Positions 8,914 through 17,584 of a stretch of DNA of 64,000 nucleotides are shown here, piece by piece; position 1 is the stretch's first letter; each line of letters starts with the position of its first letter. The notes under the pieces were generated by a model that was not told the origin of the DNA, did no database searches, and saw nothing but the letters and a program-made list of their open reading frames with translations. The translations under genes were made by a program, and so were the position numbers. This DNA comes from Oceanospirillum maris DSM 6286 (GTDB taxonomy: Bacteria; Pseudomonadota; Gammaproteobacteria; Pseudomonadales; Halomonadaceae): assembly GCF_000422865.1 (NCBI RefSeq), contig NZ_AUGW01000015.1, positions 48,097-112,096 on the forward strand, in the 5' to 3' direction.

Positions 8914-9855
8914 ATGCACACGTTCATATTACTTTTATTAACAGCTTTAGGGCCAGCGAGTTGGGGCAGTACGTATATTGTCACATCGGAGTATTTACCC
9001 GAGGGTATGCCCTTTACAGCGGCAGTAATACGTTGTCTTCCGGCAGGTTTGCTGTTAATTGCATTCAGCCGCTACCTTCCACAGCGCACAGAGTGGCCTA
9101 GGCTCATTGTACTTTCAGCACTCAATATTGGTTGCTTTCAGGCGCTACTTTTTGTTGCAGCTTACCGGCTGCCAGGTGGTTTGGCCGCAGTAATCGGGGC
9201 CATACAACCTTTAATCCTTCTATTGTTGGTTTGGTTGCTACAAAAACAACCTCTCAAATGGCTTGCACTGTCTGCCTGTATCACAGCCATTATCGGTATG
9301 GCTCTACTTATTCTCACACCAGATAGCCAGACACCGTTTAGAGCGTTTGCCTTTGACTGGGACTCTATCGGCATTACCGCTGCTAGTGTTGGCGCTATCA
9401 GCATGGCTCTTGGCGTCTATTTCTCTAAATACTGGCAAGTACCGGAAAACCAGAAACCAATGGCGTTAATGGCATTAACGGGCTGGCAATTAACATTAGG
9501 TGGCTTAATGCTACTACCTCTTTCATTACTCCTAGAACCTTCTATGCCAAAACTAGAGGTAGCAAATCTACTGGGCTACGGCTACCTATCTATATTCGGC
9601 ACGTTGATCGCGTATTTACTTTGGTTCCGGGGAATTCAGCAGCTCCCCCCTGTACTAGTCTCATCATTAGGCCTACTAAGCCCCTTAACAGCGGTTACTT
9701 TGGGCTGGTTATTTCTAGACCAAATTATTGAAGGCTGGGCACTTTTTGGATTTTTACTCGTGATTTTCAGCATCTTGGTAGTACAGCTTTCTCCGTATTT
9801 AACGCGACCTAATCAGCAGAAAAAACCTCTACAGCCTAGTGATCTTTTTGACTGA
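8914..9855 (+). CDS. EamA/DMT-family exporter
   Basis: A 313-residue ten-helix drug/metabolite transporter. The first repeat begins with ASWGSTYIVTSEYLP and continues IRCLPAGLLLIAF; the second EamA repeat starts near residue 150 (SIGITAASVGAISMALGVYFSKYW). Relatives export amino acids, metabolites or toxicants. Control by the divergent MarR gene, and the nitroreductase 64 bases downstream, suggest a detoxification unit. The substrate cannot be read from sequence. Confidence 0.9.
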   Translation: MHTFILLLLTALGPASWGSTYIVTSEYLPEGMPFTAAVIRCLPAGLLLIAFSRYLPQRTEWPRLIVLSALNIGCFQALLFVAAYRLPGGLAAVIGAIQPLILLLLVWLLQKQPLKWLALSACITAIIGMALLILTPDSQTPFRAFAFDWDSIGITAASVGAISMALGVYFSKYWQVPENQKPMALMALTGWQLTLGGLMLLPLSLLLEPSMPKLEVANLLGYGYLSIFGTLIAYLLWFRGIQQLPPVLVSSLGLLSPLTAVTLGWLFLDQIIEGWALFGFLLVIFSILVVQLSPYLTRPNQQKKPLQPSDLFD

Positions 9856-9919
9856 AAACATCTACTTATTAACCCATTTCTAATCCTTTACATACACTTC
9901 TTTTACAGGAAATATAACA

Positions 9920-10537
9920 ATGAGTTTGACCATACTAGACGCTATCAAGCAACGTAAATCTGTTAGTAAATACCAAAAAGATGCAGTTCTAGACCACAGC
10001 ACTCTTAATGAATTGATACGGTTAGCGGGCTGTTCACCATCGGCTTATAATCTGCAAAACTGGCATTTTATAGCCGTCATATCGGATGAGGGAAAAGCGC
10101 TACTAAAAGCCGCTGCTTTCGGCCAACCTCAGGTAGAAACAGCTGCAGCTACCTTTATTGTTTGCGGCCAAGTACAAGCCCATAAAACCCTCCAGAAACG
10201 ACTCTCCCCATCCGTTAAGGCTGGTACTATTCCAGCAGATATTGCCAACGCATGGGTAGCTGCGGCTTCTCGAAGCCATGAGGGTAATTTTCAACTGCAG
10301 CATGAAGAAGCTATTCGCTCAGGATCACTGGCCGCAATGACGCTGATGTACGCGGCTCAGGGTATGGGGCTTGCTTCTGGAGCCATGGGAGGCTTCGATG
10401 CAGAGCAGATTAAGAAACACTTTCCACTGGGTGATGATGATATACCTGTGATGCTTATCACTGTTGGTATACCAGAGAAAAATAATTGGCCTCAAAAAGA
10501 AAGACGGCCTGTCGAGGAAATACTCACGTTGGCTTAA
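9920..10537 (+). CDS. Nitroreductase-family protein
   Basis: A 205-residue flavin-dependent oxidoreductase of the nitroreductase fold. The FMN-binding opening AIKQRKSVSKYQ and SPSAYNLQNWHF (residues 38-49) are present, as is the central EEAIRSGSLAAMTLMYAAQGMGLASGAMGGF block. Such enzymes reduce quinones or nitroaromatics with NAD(P)H. AGGAA lies in front of the ATG. It probably forms an operon with the upstream exporter under the MarR gene, which fits a response to quinone-like or electrophilic compounds. Confidence 0.9.
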   Translation: MSLTILDAIKQRKSVSKYQKDAVLDHSTLNELIRLAGCSPSAYNLQNWHFIAVISDEGKALLKAAAFGQPQVETAAATFIVCGQVQAHKTLQKRLSPSVKAGTIPADIANAWVAAASRSHEGNFQLQHEEAIRSGSLAAMTLMYAAQGMGLASGAMGGFDAEQIKKHFPLGDDDIPVMLITVGIPEKNNWPQKERRPVEEILTLA

Positions 10538-10665
10538 GCCTCATTCTGATACAACCACAGCGACCACGCACCATAAAGGAACATAAATTCAACAAAAAAA
10601 CGAATCAATGCACTACAAAATAGCCAAAATAGCAGCAATATCCTCTAAAAAACCAGGCATGATAA

Positions 10666-10695
10666 TTGCTTTAAGCTATACACAACGTGTACTAT
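10666..10695 (+). promoter_or_regulatory. Candidate sigma-70 promoter upstream of yitT-like gene
   Basis: TTGCTT and TACTAT are spaced by 18 bases. Predicted transcription would begin near 10702, only a few bases before a strong intrinsic terminator, so read-through or anti-termination would set expression of the next gene. Confidence 0.45.
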
Positions 10696-10709
10696 CGTTG
10701 CTCCTTATT

Positions 10710-10745
10710 GCCCATCCCAGAGATCCTGGGTTTGGGCTTTTTTAC
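10710..10745 (+). terminator. Rho-independent terminator
   Basis: The outer arms GCCCA/TGGGC and inner arms CCCAG/CTGGG (loop AGATC) are followed by a run of T. It lies about 170 bases past the nitroreductase stop and only 33 bases before the next start, so it could end the upstream operon or attenuate the downstream gene. Confidence 0.85.
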
Positions 10746-10777
10746 GAGGTGGGAGATCCCCGCTAAGTGAGGCTATT

Positions 10778-11419
10778 ATGCTATCCCCTATCATGCGTCC
10801 TATTAGACAGTACGATTCTTTTGGTTTTGTTAAACGCTATTACAGTTTATTTGAAGGCTGTTTTTTAGTGGCTCTTGGTATTTGGTTTTTAAAATCTGCC
10901 GGCCTTTTGGTTAGCGGTACAGCAGGCTTGTCTCTGTTACTAATGAACTGGATACCCGATATCAGCTTTGGTTTACTGTTTTTTCTGATTAACCTGCCTT
11001 TTTTTGCACTGGCGCTTAAAACTCAGCCAATAGGTTTTGCTCTGCGTACACTGCTGGCAATGACGACAGTTTCTGTCTTGTCTGATCTTATGATCTTACA
11101 TATCCAGCTAGAAACCATGCCAAAGGTTATTGCTGCGTTTGCAGCCGGTGGTTTAGTGGGCACTGGGCTTCTTATCGCATTTCGCGAGGGTGGTTCTTTA
11201 GGCGGGATCAATATTTTATCCCTCTATCTTGAACAAAAATATCAAATCCACTCAGGAAGATCTTTAATGTGGTTTGATATTACGCTGTTGTTAGTGGCCG
11301 CAGCCTCTATCAACCTAGAGCAGATTGGCTACTCTTTATTATGCTTTTTGGTGATGAGTTCGGTGCTACGCCGCTACCATAGACCAAACCACGCTAAAGT
11401 GAAAAAAGCGCTCGCTTAA
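10778..11419 (+). CDS. YitT-family membrane protein
   Basis: A 213-residue inner-membrane protein with about six hydrophobic segments. The YitT (DUF161) signatures LLVSGTAGLSLLL and FREGGSLGGINILSLYLEQKY are visible. The family's function is not settled. It stands alone between two terminators. Start choice is between ATG 10778 and the ATG at residue 6; a weak GTGAGG favours the first. Confidence 0.85.
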   Translation: MLSPIMRPIRQYDSFGFVKRYYSLFEGCFLVALGIWFLKSAGLLVSGTAGLSLLLMNWIPDISFGLLFFLINLPFFALALKTQPIGFALRTLLAMTTVSVLSDLMILHIQLETMPKVIAAFAAGGLVGTGLLIAFREGGSLGGINILSLYLEQKYQIHSGRSLMWFDITLLLVAAASINLEQIGYSLLCFLVMSSVLRRYHRPNHAKVKKALA

Positions 11420-11428
11420 GCCTGATAC

Positions 11429-11460
11429 AAAAATGGCCCCGTAGATACGGAGCCATTTTT
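11429..11460. terminator. Bidirectional terminator
   Basis: AAAATGGC and GCCATTTTT arms with inner CCGT/ACGG pairing lie between converging genes, with A and T runs on the two sides. It can serve both the yitT-like gene and the large membrane gene from the other strand. Confidence 0.85.
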
Positions 11461-11483
11461 ACTGATTGGTTTCGGCCAATGCT

Positions 11484-13352
11484 CTAATCCGTACGTTCTG
11501 ACCTTGTGATATGGCCACCAGCGGCTTCGGCTTCTAATACGCCTTGAGGTGTATTAGGCATCGCCCGCGTTTGTTGGTTTAACTGATGAATTTGAGATGC
11601 ATTACCTAGATCTCGCTCGCTGGTAATCGCTGCGATAGATTCACGATCTTTTAGGAAGGCAATTACATCTTCTTTGATCTTAAAGAGTTCATCATCAGAT
11701 TTGTGCATTTCAAGAACCTGCCTTGGGTGCTCTAGATTTTTAGCCCCAATACCTGCGAAAGTTGATGTTACTATTTTTGATACGATAACCCACGGTGTAA
11801 TACTGCTTCGTACCAGTGTGTTTTCAGATTGCGTGCTATCGTAGATACCTGAACCCGTTGAGATTTTAGATTCTGAGAAGGTGCCTTCGCACTTAAAATA
11901 GATCAACAGAGATTCAAACTGAATTTCAGCATAAAAAATATGCGCCGCACTGCTTAATAACGAAGCGAAAGACTTTAACAAGCTACCTAAAAGAAGCAGT
12001 GTTAAGCCACTGGATAGCAAGGCTACCAGTGCTTTTAACTCGTCTTCTTTTGAGCTATCACTTAGGGCGCTCAAGTCATCGGGGAAAATCCTGTGAAGGT
12101 CAACACACAGATAAGCTAAAAAGAAGGTGCAGACCGCTGCAGAGACAAAAAGCACATTCCCCAAAATAAGCGACAGCCCTCTAAATTTACCAAATACAGG
12201 GCCGTAATCAACAGGATGTACTTTAGGTTGAATCTCTTGAATTAACTCACCTTTAAAGCCCCCTTTGCCCTGTACTTGCTCTTCAAGCTGCGGGTCTAAT
12301 TCACGATAAACGCGGTTAGGTACTTCTTTATAACGACGGTTAGCCATCACAAGATTGTCTAGATTGATAAAGATCTCGTTAGGGTGAACCGACTCTTGCC
12401 AGTTTTCACGCAGCTCTGAAACCTCTGTTACGGGGTTTACGGTTTGGCTTCGTTTACCGATCAAGGTAAAAAACAGAAAGCTTCCTGTCGCCGCCAAGAC
12501 TGCGGTCGCTAAGAAAAACAAACCAACATTAACCGAGGGAATAAACGCGGCAAGCGCATCCCATTGCTGCATATCAAAATGGGTATTGTTTGCCAACCAA
12601 GCCAAGCCAAAGCCAGAAGCAACGGGCAGGACAATAGACACCGAAATAACACCAGCAAGGTCAGATGAACCTAACGATTCAATATTTTTTTCCGCCCTGC
12701 GAGACACCGGTAAAGAAGCTTTGCGCCAGACAAGTAGCAGATAAATCAGTAAGACAAAGGAATAGACTGGGAAGATTTTCTCCCCCAGCTCCCCAGCCAG
12801 CCCCGTAAGGGAAACAAAAGCGGCAAAGCCATAGGAGACTAAAGCAACAATTGATTTAACCCATGCACCGATCAAACGCTGGGTCATATTACGGATGGGG
12901 TAAGGCAAGAACAGTAGCTTGGGAAACAGCGTGTGAACCATGCGTGCCATAAAGCCCTGGGGCTCGACAAAGGTTGAGTTTTTACGACCAACCAACATCT
13001 CTTCAAGATTTTTAGCGGTATAAGCCACGGTGCTCTTTTCTTGCTGAGCCGCCTCGCTCTCGGTTTTACTGTAGTTATACGCCAATGATGTCGGGTGATT
13101 GCGACCCACAAAGTATCTTAAAATCGCAAAGATACCAGAGCCTGTATCTTTTAGCCCCAGCGTTAATAGGAAAAGCCCGAAACCAACCAAAATCCAGCCG
13201 TTTATTTGGCTCTCTTTTACAATGGCAACGGCACTAAATAATAAATAAAGCCCTAAACCCGCGGAGATAACCCCCCGCACAGCCGTGACACGACCTTCAT
13301 TCTTAAAGGGGTTTTTAAGCCCTAAATCTATCGACCCATAATCAAAAGCCAC
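11484..13352 (-). CDS. Large polytopic membrane protein of unknown function
   Basis: I do not recognise this 622-residue protein. It has eight or nine hydrophobic segments: two near residues 25-70, two near 165-212, then stretches near 240, 280, 400 and 440-475. A soluble C-terminal region of about 150 residues follows. Between helices lie long hydrophilic loops, for example near residues 80-125 and 315-385. The start is taken as GTG with GGAGG nine bases upstream; a TTG start nine codons earlier has no ribosome site. It is monocistronic, bounded by terminators and the leuA 3' region. No enzyme motif is evident. Confidence 0.7.
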   Translation of the reverse strand: MAFDYGSIDLGLKNPFKNEGRVTAVRGVISAGLGLYLLFSAVAIVKESQINGWILVGFGLFLLTLGLKDTGSGIFAILRYFVGRNHPTSLAYNYSKTESEAAQQEKSTVAYTAKNLEEMLVGRKNSTFVEPQGFMARMVHTLFPKLLFLPYPIRNMTQRLIGAWVKSIVALVSYGFAAFVSLTGLAGELGEKIFPVYSFVLLIYLLLVWRKASLPVSRRAEKNIESLGSSDLAGVISVSIVLPVASGFGLAWLANNTHFDMQQWDALAAFIPSVNVGLFFLATAVLAATGSFLFFTLIGKRSQTVNPVTEVSELRENWQESVHPNEIFINLDNLVMANRRYKEVPNRVYRELDPQLEEQVQGKGGFKGELIQEIQPKVHPVDYGPVFGKFRGLSLILGNVLFVSAAVCTFFLAYLCVDLHRIFPDDLSALSDSSKEDELKALVALLSSGLTLLLLGSLLKSFASLLSSAAHIFYAEIQFESLLIYFKCEGTFSESKISTGSGIYDSTQSENTLVRSSITPWVIVSKIVTSTFAGIGAKNLEHPRQVLEMHKSDDELFKIKEDVIAFLKDRESIAAITSERDLGNASQIHQLNQQTRAMPNTPQGVLEAEAAGGHITRSERTD

Positions 13353-13535
13353 TCCGCTCTTCCTCCAAGGTAAATCCAACTACCACTATGCCAAGGTTAA
13401 GCTGAAATCAAGATCACCTAACCTTGCCATAAACCACTAACGCTCAAATTAAGATGCCGGATTTTATAGGACATTGAGCCTCGCAGATACAGGTTTAAGC
13501 GGATCGTTCTGCTTTTTTATCAAAGGGACAAACCA

Positions 13536-13592
13536 AAAAGCCCTGTGCAATGAAAATATCTAGATTATAGACTTCTTCAAATCACAGGGCTT
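13536..13592 (-). terminator. Probable leuA terminator
   Basis: AAGCCCTGTG and CACAGGGCTT are perfect 10-bp arms. On the minus strand the hairpin is followed by TTT, about 60 bases past the leuA stop. The loop is long (35 bases), which weakens the call. Confidence 0.6.
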
Positions 13593-13651
13593 AAATAACA
13601 GAACTTAAGTGACAAGGCATCAGCCTCATCTTTAAACGAGCAAGGCTAAAA

Positions 13652-15322
13652 TTAGGCTGCTGTTAATCCTGTTTTCTCGATTAGCATACTGGCCGCAGCC
13701 AGTACCGCATTCAGGTTCGCCGCTACCGTATCTTCACTGATCGCCACGCCAGCACAGGTTTCGTCACCAAGTTTCACCTGTACATAGGTTACTGCTTTAG
13801 CATCACTGCCCGCTGACAGCGCATGTTCAGAGTATTCCGTAATTTGTACCGGTTGTTCAATATAGGCGGATAGCGCTTCGGTTAAAGCGTGAATCGCGCC
13901 GTTACCATCACCGCTCAAATCAACAACCTGCTCACCACAACGGATTGTGGCATTCAGGAAGTCCTGATCGCTACGCTCCAATTTATAGGTTACCAACTCG
14001 AACTGACGCTCAGTATTCAAGTAATGCTGCTGGAATAACTCAACAACCTCACTCTGTTTGAGTTCACGGGCTTGGGCTTCGGTATGTTTTTGCACCTTAC
14101 CGGCAAACTCGATCTGTAACCAGCGGGGTAGTTTCAAGCCCAGCTCCGCTTCCAAAATATAAGCAACGCCGCCTTTACCGGACTGGCTATTAATACGAAT
14201 AACCGCTTCGTAGCTACGACCCAAATCTTTCGGGTCGATAGGCAGATACGCCACTTCCCAAGGCTGAGAGGTATCATATTTGCTCAAGCATTTTTTAATC
14301 GCATCTTGGTGACTACCGGAAAATGCGGTATAGACCAATTCACCAATGTAGGGGTGACGGGGATGAACTTCCAAATTAGTACAGGCTTCATACACCTGAA
14401 TAATTTCTGTCACATTCGCTAGATCCAACTCAGGATCAACACCTTGGCTGTATAGATTCATCGCCATGGTGATCACGTCCATATTACCGGTACGCTCACC
14501 ATTACCCATCAAGGTGCCTTCAACACGGTCGGCACCAGCCATTACGCCCATTTCAGCCGCTGCAACAGCACAGCCACGGTCATTATGAGTATGCATACTA
14601 ATTTCTAGGCATTCACGGTGCTTAATATGACGACAGAACCATTCGATCTGATCCGCAAACACATTCGGTGTCGACATTTCAACGGTCGCAGGCAGGTTCA
14701 GAATAATTTTACTCTCAGGGTTTGGCCCCCATTCCGCGACAACCGCATCACAAACTTCAACGGCAAAATCAAGTTCTGTACCGGTAAAGCTCTCAGGAGA
14801 GTATTCCAAGCGCCATTCGGTGTCCGTGTGCTTGGCAACACGTTCTTTCACCATACGCACGCCATTAACGGCGATATCAACAATTTGGTCACGCTCTAAA
14901 CAGAAAACCTGTTCACGCTGAACCGTAGACGTTGAGTTATAAACGTGAACAATCGCCTTCTTAGCACCTTTCAACGCTTCAATGGTACGGTCGATCAAGG
15001 CTTCACGGGCCTGAGTCAACACCTGAACCGTCACATCGTCAGGAATCATGTCCTCTTCGATCAAAGCACGAACGAAATCAAAGTCTGGCTGAGACGCCGC
15101 CGGAAAACCTACTTCGATCTCTTTAAAGCCAAGTTTAACCAGTAGCTGAAACAGTCGCTTCTTCTGCGCAACCGTCATCGGGTCGATCAACGCTTGGTTA
15201 CCATCACGCAGGTCAACACTGCACCATGTTGGTGCCTTGTCGAGAACCTGATTCGGCCATTGGCGGTCAGGCAAGTTGATAGTTGGAAAAGGACTGTATT
15301 TCTTGTGGTCAAAACGGCTCAC
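13652..15322 (-). CDS. leuA: 2-isopropylmalate synthase (long form)
   Basis: First committed enzyme of leucine synthesis, condensing acetyl-CoA with 2-oxoisovalerate. The HMGL-like barrel shows DLRDGNQALIDP with the metal aspartate, EIEVGFPAASQ, and the metal histidines in SMHTHNDRGCAVAAAE; GNGERTGN and NSQSGKGG follow. The C-terminal LeuA dimer/regulatory domain, site of leucine feedback, is present. I choose GTG (MSRFDHKKY) because AAGGAG lies six bases upstream, giving 556 residues, the same length as the second copy in this window. An ATG nine codons earlier has no ribosome site. A structured leader and a divergent Lrp-type gene lie upstream. Confidence 0.95.
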   Translation of the reverse strand: MSRFDHKKYSPFPTINLPDRQWPNQVLDKAPTWCSVDLRDGNQALIDPMTVAQKKRLFQLLVKLGFKEIEVGFPAASQPDFDFVRALIEEDMIPDDVTVQVLTQAREALIDRTIEALKGAKKAIVHVYNSTSTVQREQVFCLERDQIVDIAVNGVRMVKERVAKHTDTEWRLEYSPESFTGTELDFAVEVCDAVVAEWGPNPESKIILNLPATVEMSTPNVFADQIEWFCRHIKHRECLEISMHTHNDRGCAVAAAEMGVMAGADRVEGTLMGNGERTGNMDVITMAMNLYSQGVDPELDLANVTEIIQVYEACTNLEVHPRHPYIGELVYTAFSGSHQDAIKKCLSKYDTSQPWEVAYLPIDPKDLGRSYEAVIRINSQSGKGGVAYILEAELGLKLPRWLQIEFAGKVQKHTEAQARELKQSEVVELFQQHYLNTERQFELVTYKLERSDQDFLNATIRCGEQVVDLSGDGNGAIHALTEALSAYIEQPVQITEYSEHALSAGSDAKAVTYVQVKLGDETCAGVAISEDTVAANLNAVLAAASMLIEKTGLTAA

Positions 15323-15445
15323 GGCGAGCTCCTTACGTGTATTTGCCATAACGCGTTATCATTTTTAATGGTTGCGTTTGGTCGGTCTTAATTCAGTTAT
15401 CACTCTGGTTTTGTAATCACTTATCGCTATCTGAGATAAAGAAAG

Positions 15446-15547
15446 CGTTGGCAGGTGCAATACGCCGCCCTTATTCGGCAGGCTCTTTTGAAGCACTGTA
15501 TTGCACAAGGTAATTCCCCTTATGAGGTAGGCCCAGTACTGCCAACG
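15446..15547 (-). ncRNA. Structured 5' leader RNA of leuA (candidate cis-regulatory element)
   Basis: Nested inverted repeats occupy the leuA leader. An outer stem CTGCCAACG/CGTTGGCAG (9 bp, perfect) encloses about 84 bases. An inner stem GTGCAATAC/GTATTGCAC (9 bp, perfect) encloses a GCC(T)GCC/GGCGGC hairpin. A third small stem, AAGG/CCTT, is possible in between. The predicted transcription start falls at the first base of the outer stem, which is followed by about 120 bases to the leuA start. There is no leucine-codon leader peptide and no U-run, so it does not look like classical leu attenuation. I cannot match it to a known riboswitch. Confidence 0.6.
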
Positions 15548-15552
15548 GAGAC

Positions 15553-15558
15553 AGTATA
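15553..15558 (-). promoter_or_regulatory. Likely leuA -10 element
   Basis: TATACT on the minus strand lies six or seven bases before the outer stem of the leader RNA. No good -35 is visible, so activation by a regulator such as the divergent Lrp-type protein is plausible. Confidence 0.5.
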
Positions 15559-15790
15559 TAAAAATTGTCCTGCATCAGGATTGCTAATTTACGCCAAAAA
15601 CCATAGATTTCGCAATATTATTCCAAAAAAAATACCATTTGAGCAATTTTATTTTTCCTCTATTCTTAAGTTATAAGATGAGCACCAAAATAATCAAAAA
15701 AACCGCAATTTTAAACCTGTTGAAAACCCGAAAGAAGATCGAGAAAAGCCCGCGTAAAGCCAGCAAAAAATAATCCAAGGAGCCTCATCC

Positions 15791-16267
15791 ATGATAAAAC
15801 TTGACCGTACCGACCGCCGTATTTTAGAAGCCTTGCAGGAAGACAGCCGTATCAGCAACCAAGATCTAGCAGAAAAAGTGGGGCTATCGCCATCACCTTG
15901 CTCTCGTCGGGTAAAGCAATTGGAAGATGCAGGGTTTATCGAACGCTATGTGGCTCGCTTAAACCGCTCTAAACTGGATTTAAAGCTGACGGCATATATT
16001 CAGATCGCTTTAGATCGACATACACCAGATCGATTTGAGGCTTTTAACAACGTCGTCACTCAATGCCCTGAAGTCGTGGAATGCCATCTGGTCACAGGGC
16101 AAAGCGCAGACTATACCGTGAAGGTTGTTGTGCCGGACATGGAATATTTTCAGGCTTTTTTGCTGAATACGATTACTCAAATTCCCGGGGTTACCGGCGT
16201 ACGTTCCAGTTTTGTAATGAAACGTGTTGTCGATACCACCGCCGTTTCACTACAGCATCTGGGATAA
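15791..16267 (+). CDS. Lrp/AsnC-family regulator
   Basis: A 158-residue feast/famine regulator. The N-terminal helix-turn-helix is LDRTDRRILEALQEDSRISN...LAEKVGLSPSPCSRRVKQLE, and the C-terminal RAM ligand domain includes GVTGVRSSFVMKRVV. It is transcribed away from leuA across a 440-base shared region, with AAGGAG in front of its ATG. It may sense leucine or another amino acid and act on leuA; that link rests on position only. It could equally be the genome's global Lrp or a local paralogue. Confidence 0.92.
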   Translation: MIKLDRTDRRILEALQEDSRISNQDLAEKVGLSPSPCSRRVKQLEDAGFIERYVARLNRSKLDLKLTAYIQIALDRHTPDRFEAFNNVVTQCPEVVECHLVTGQSADYTVKVVVPDMEYFQAFLLNTITQIPGVTGVRSSFVMKRVVDTTAVSLQHLG

Positions 16268-16405
16268 GCTTAGATCGTTACTTATTATATGCCTAAAACA
16301 TCCCTTAAAGTGGGTATTTAGGGTAGAATGCCGCCTTTTGTCGCTATCTTTAGTTTTAGCTAACAACTTTCTCCTTCCGCTTATAAGCCGTCACAGGAAC
16401 CTGAT

Positions 16406-17584
16406 ATGTCTGAGTCAAAACCGCCCAAGTCATCTAACGTACCCAACCCTTGGATGAAGGCTAAAGCGATGCAAAAGAAAAAAGTGACCGGCCTGCATCC
16501 AAGAAATCCCCATCAAGGCAATGACTCTCACAACAAGTATGACTTTCACCGCCTGTGTCAGCTGGTGCCTGAGCTAAAAGAAAAGCTAACAACGACACCA
16601 CGCGGTGATACGTCGATCGATTTTAGCGATCCTGTGGCCGTAAGGGATCTTAACCGTGGTCTTTTATATCAATTCTACGGTATTCAATACTGGGATATTC
16701 CTGCGGGTTATCTTTGCCCTGCGGTGCCGGGGCGTGCGGACTATATCCATAATGTTGCTGATCTGCTGATGGCCTCAGGCCAACGCAGGGAGCCGCCTAA
16801 AGGTAAAAAAATTAGCGTATTGGATATCGGTGCTGGCGCTAACTGCATTTACCCTATTATTGGTAGCCGAGCTTATGGCTGGTCGTTTGTCGCGGCGGAT
16901 TCTAACGCGGTGGCTTACAACACAGCGAAGCAACTCGTAAAAATGAATCGCAACTTGTCGGGGCGCATCCGTTGTCGTAAGCAGCTTGATGAGCAGCATA
17001 TTTTTCACGGTATCATCCAGAAGAAAGAGGTGTTTGATCTCACCATATGCAACCCTCCATTCCATGCCTCGGAAGAAGACGCTCAAGCCGCCAGCCAGCG
17101 CAAGGTAGACAATCTAAACAAAGTCGATAGAGACGTGGATACGGATACCCCTCAAAGCAAAGCCACCCTAAACTTTGGCGGCCAACAGCCAGAGCTTTGG
17201 TGTGAAGGCGGAGAAATGGGTTTTCTCAACACCATGATCACCGAAAGTAAAGACTTTGCGGGTCAATGCCTATGGTTTACCAGCTTGGTATCCCGCAAAG
17301 AGCATATCCCAGAATTACAACAGCTTTTAGCAGACGCTGGTGTTGCCCAAGTTAAAGTGCTGGAGATGGCTCAAGGCAATAAAATCAGCCGTATCATCGC
17401 TTGGAGCTTTTTAACCTCCGAAGAGCATCTAGAATGGTCAGAAATCAGTTGGGATGCCCCCCTTGGACAGATAAGAGATGCCGCTGAGCTTGGTGATGGT
17501 GGTGATGAAGAGCTTGATGGTGATGATAAAGCGCTAGACGCTGAAGACCTTGAACAGGACGATCTAGAGCCAAACAATGATTGA
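16406..17584 (+). CDS. rlmF: 23S rRNA (adenine(1618)-N6)-methyltransferase
   Basis: A 392-residue SAM-dependent enzyme that methylates A1618 in 23S rRNA. GLHPRNPHQG near the N-terminus, VLDIGAGANCIYPIIGS (SAM motif I) and the catalytic motif CNPPFHAS identify RlmF/YbiN. It ends in an acidic tail rich in Asp and Glu (last 35 residues) that most homologues lack or carry in shorter form. AGGAA precedes the ATG. It overlaps the next gene by eight bases. Confidence 0.93.
   Translation: MSESKPPKSSNVPNPWMKAKAMQKKKVTGLHPRNPHQGNDSHNKYDFHRLCQLVPELKEKLTTTPRGDTSIDFSDPVAVRDLNRGLLYQFYGIQYWDIPAGYLCPAVPGRADYIHNVADLLMASGQRREPPKGKKISVLDIGAGANCIYPIIGSRAYGWSFVAADSNAVAYNTAKQLVKMNRNLSGRIRCRKQLDEQHIFHGIIQKKEVFDLTICNPPFHASEEDAQAASQRKVDNLNKVDRDVDTDTPQSKATLNFGGQQPELWCEGGEMGFLNTMITESKDFAGQCLWFTSLVSRKEHIPELQQLLADAGVAQVKVLEMAQGNKISRIIAWSFLTSEEHLEWSEISWDAPLGQIRDAAELGDGGDEELDGDDKALDAEDLEQDDLEPNND

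Noticed and set aside
15323..15349. Upstream ATG as the leuA start
   Set aside because: AAGGAG lies between that ATG and the GTG start, and the shorter form equals the length of the paralogue in this window.
15455..15676. Plus-strand frame across the leuA leader
   Set aside because: It coincides with the inverted repeats of the leader RNA and has no start signals.
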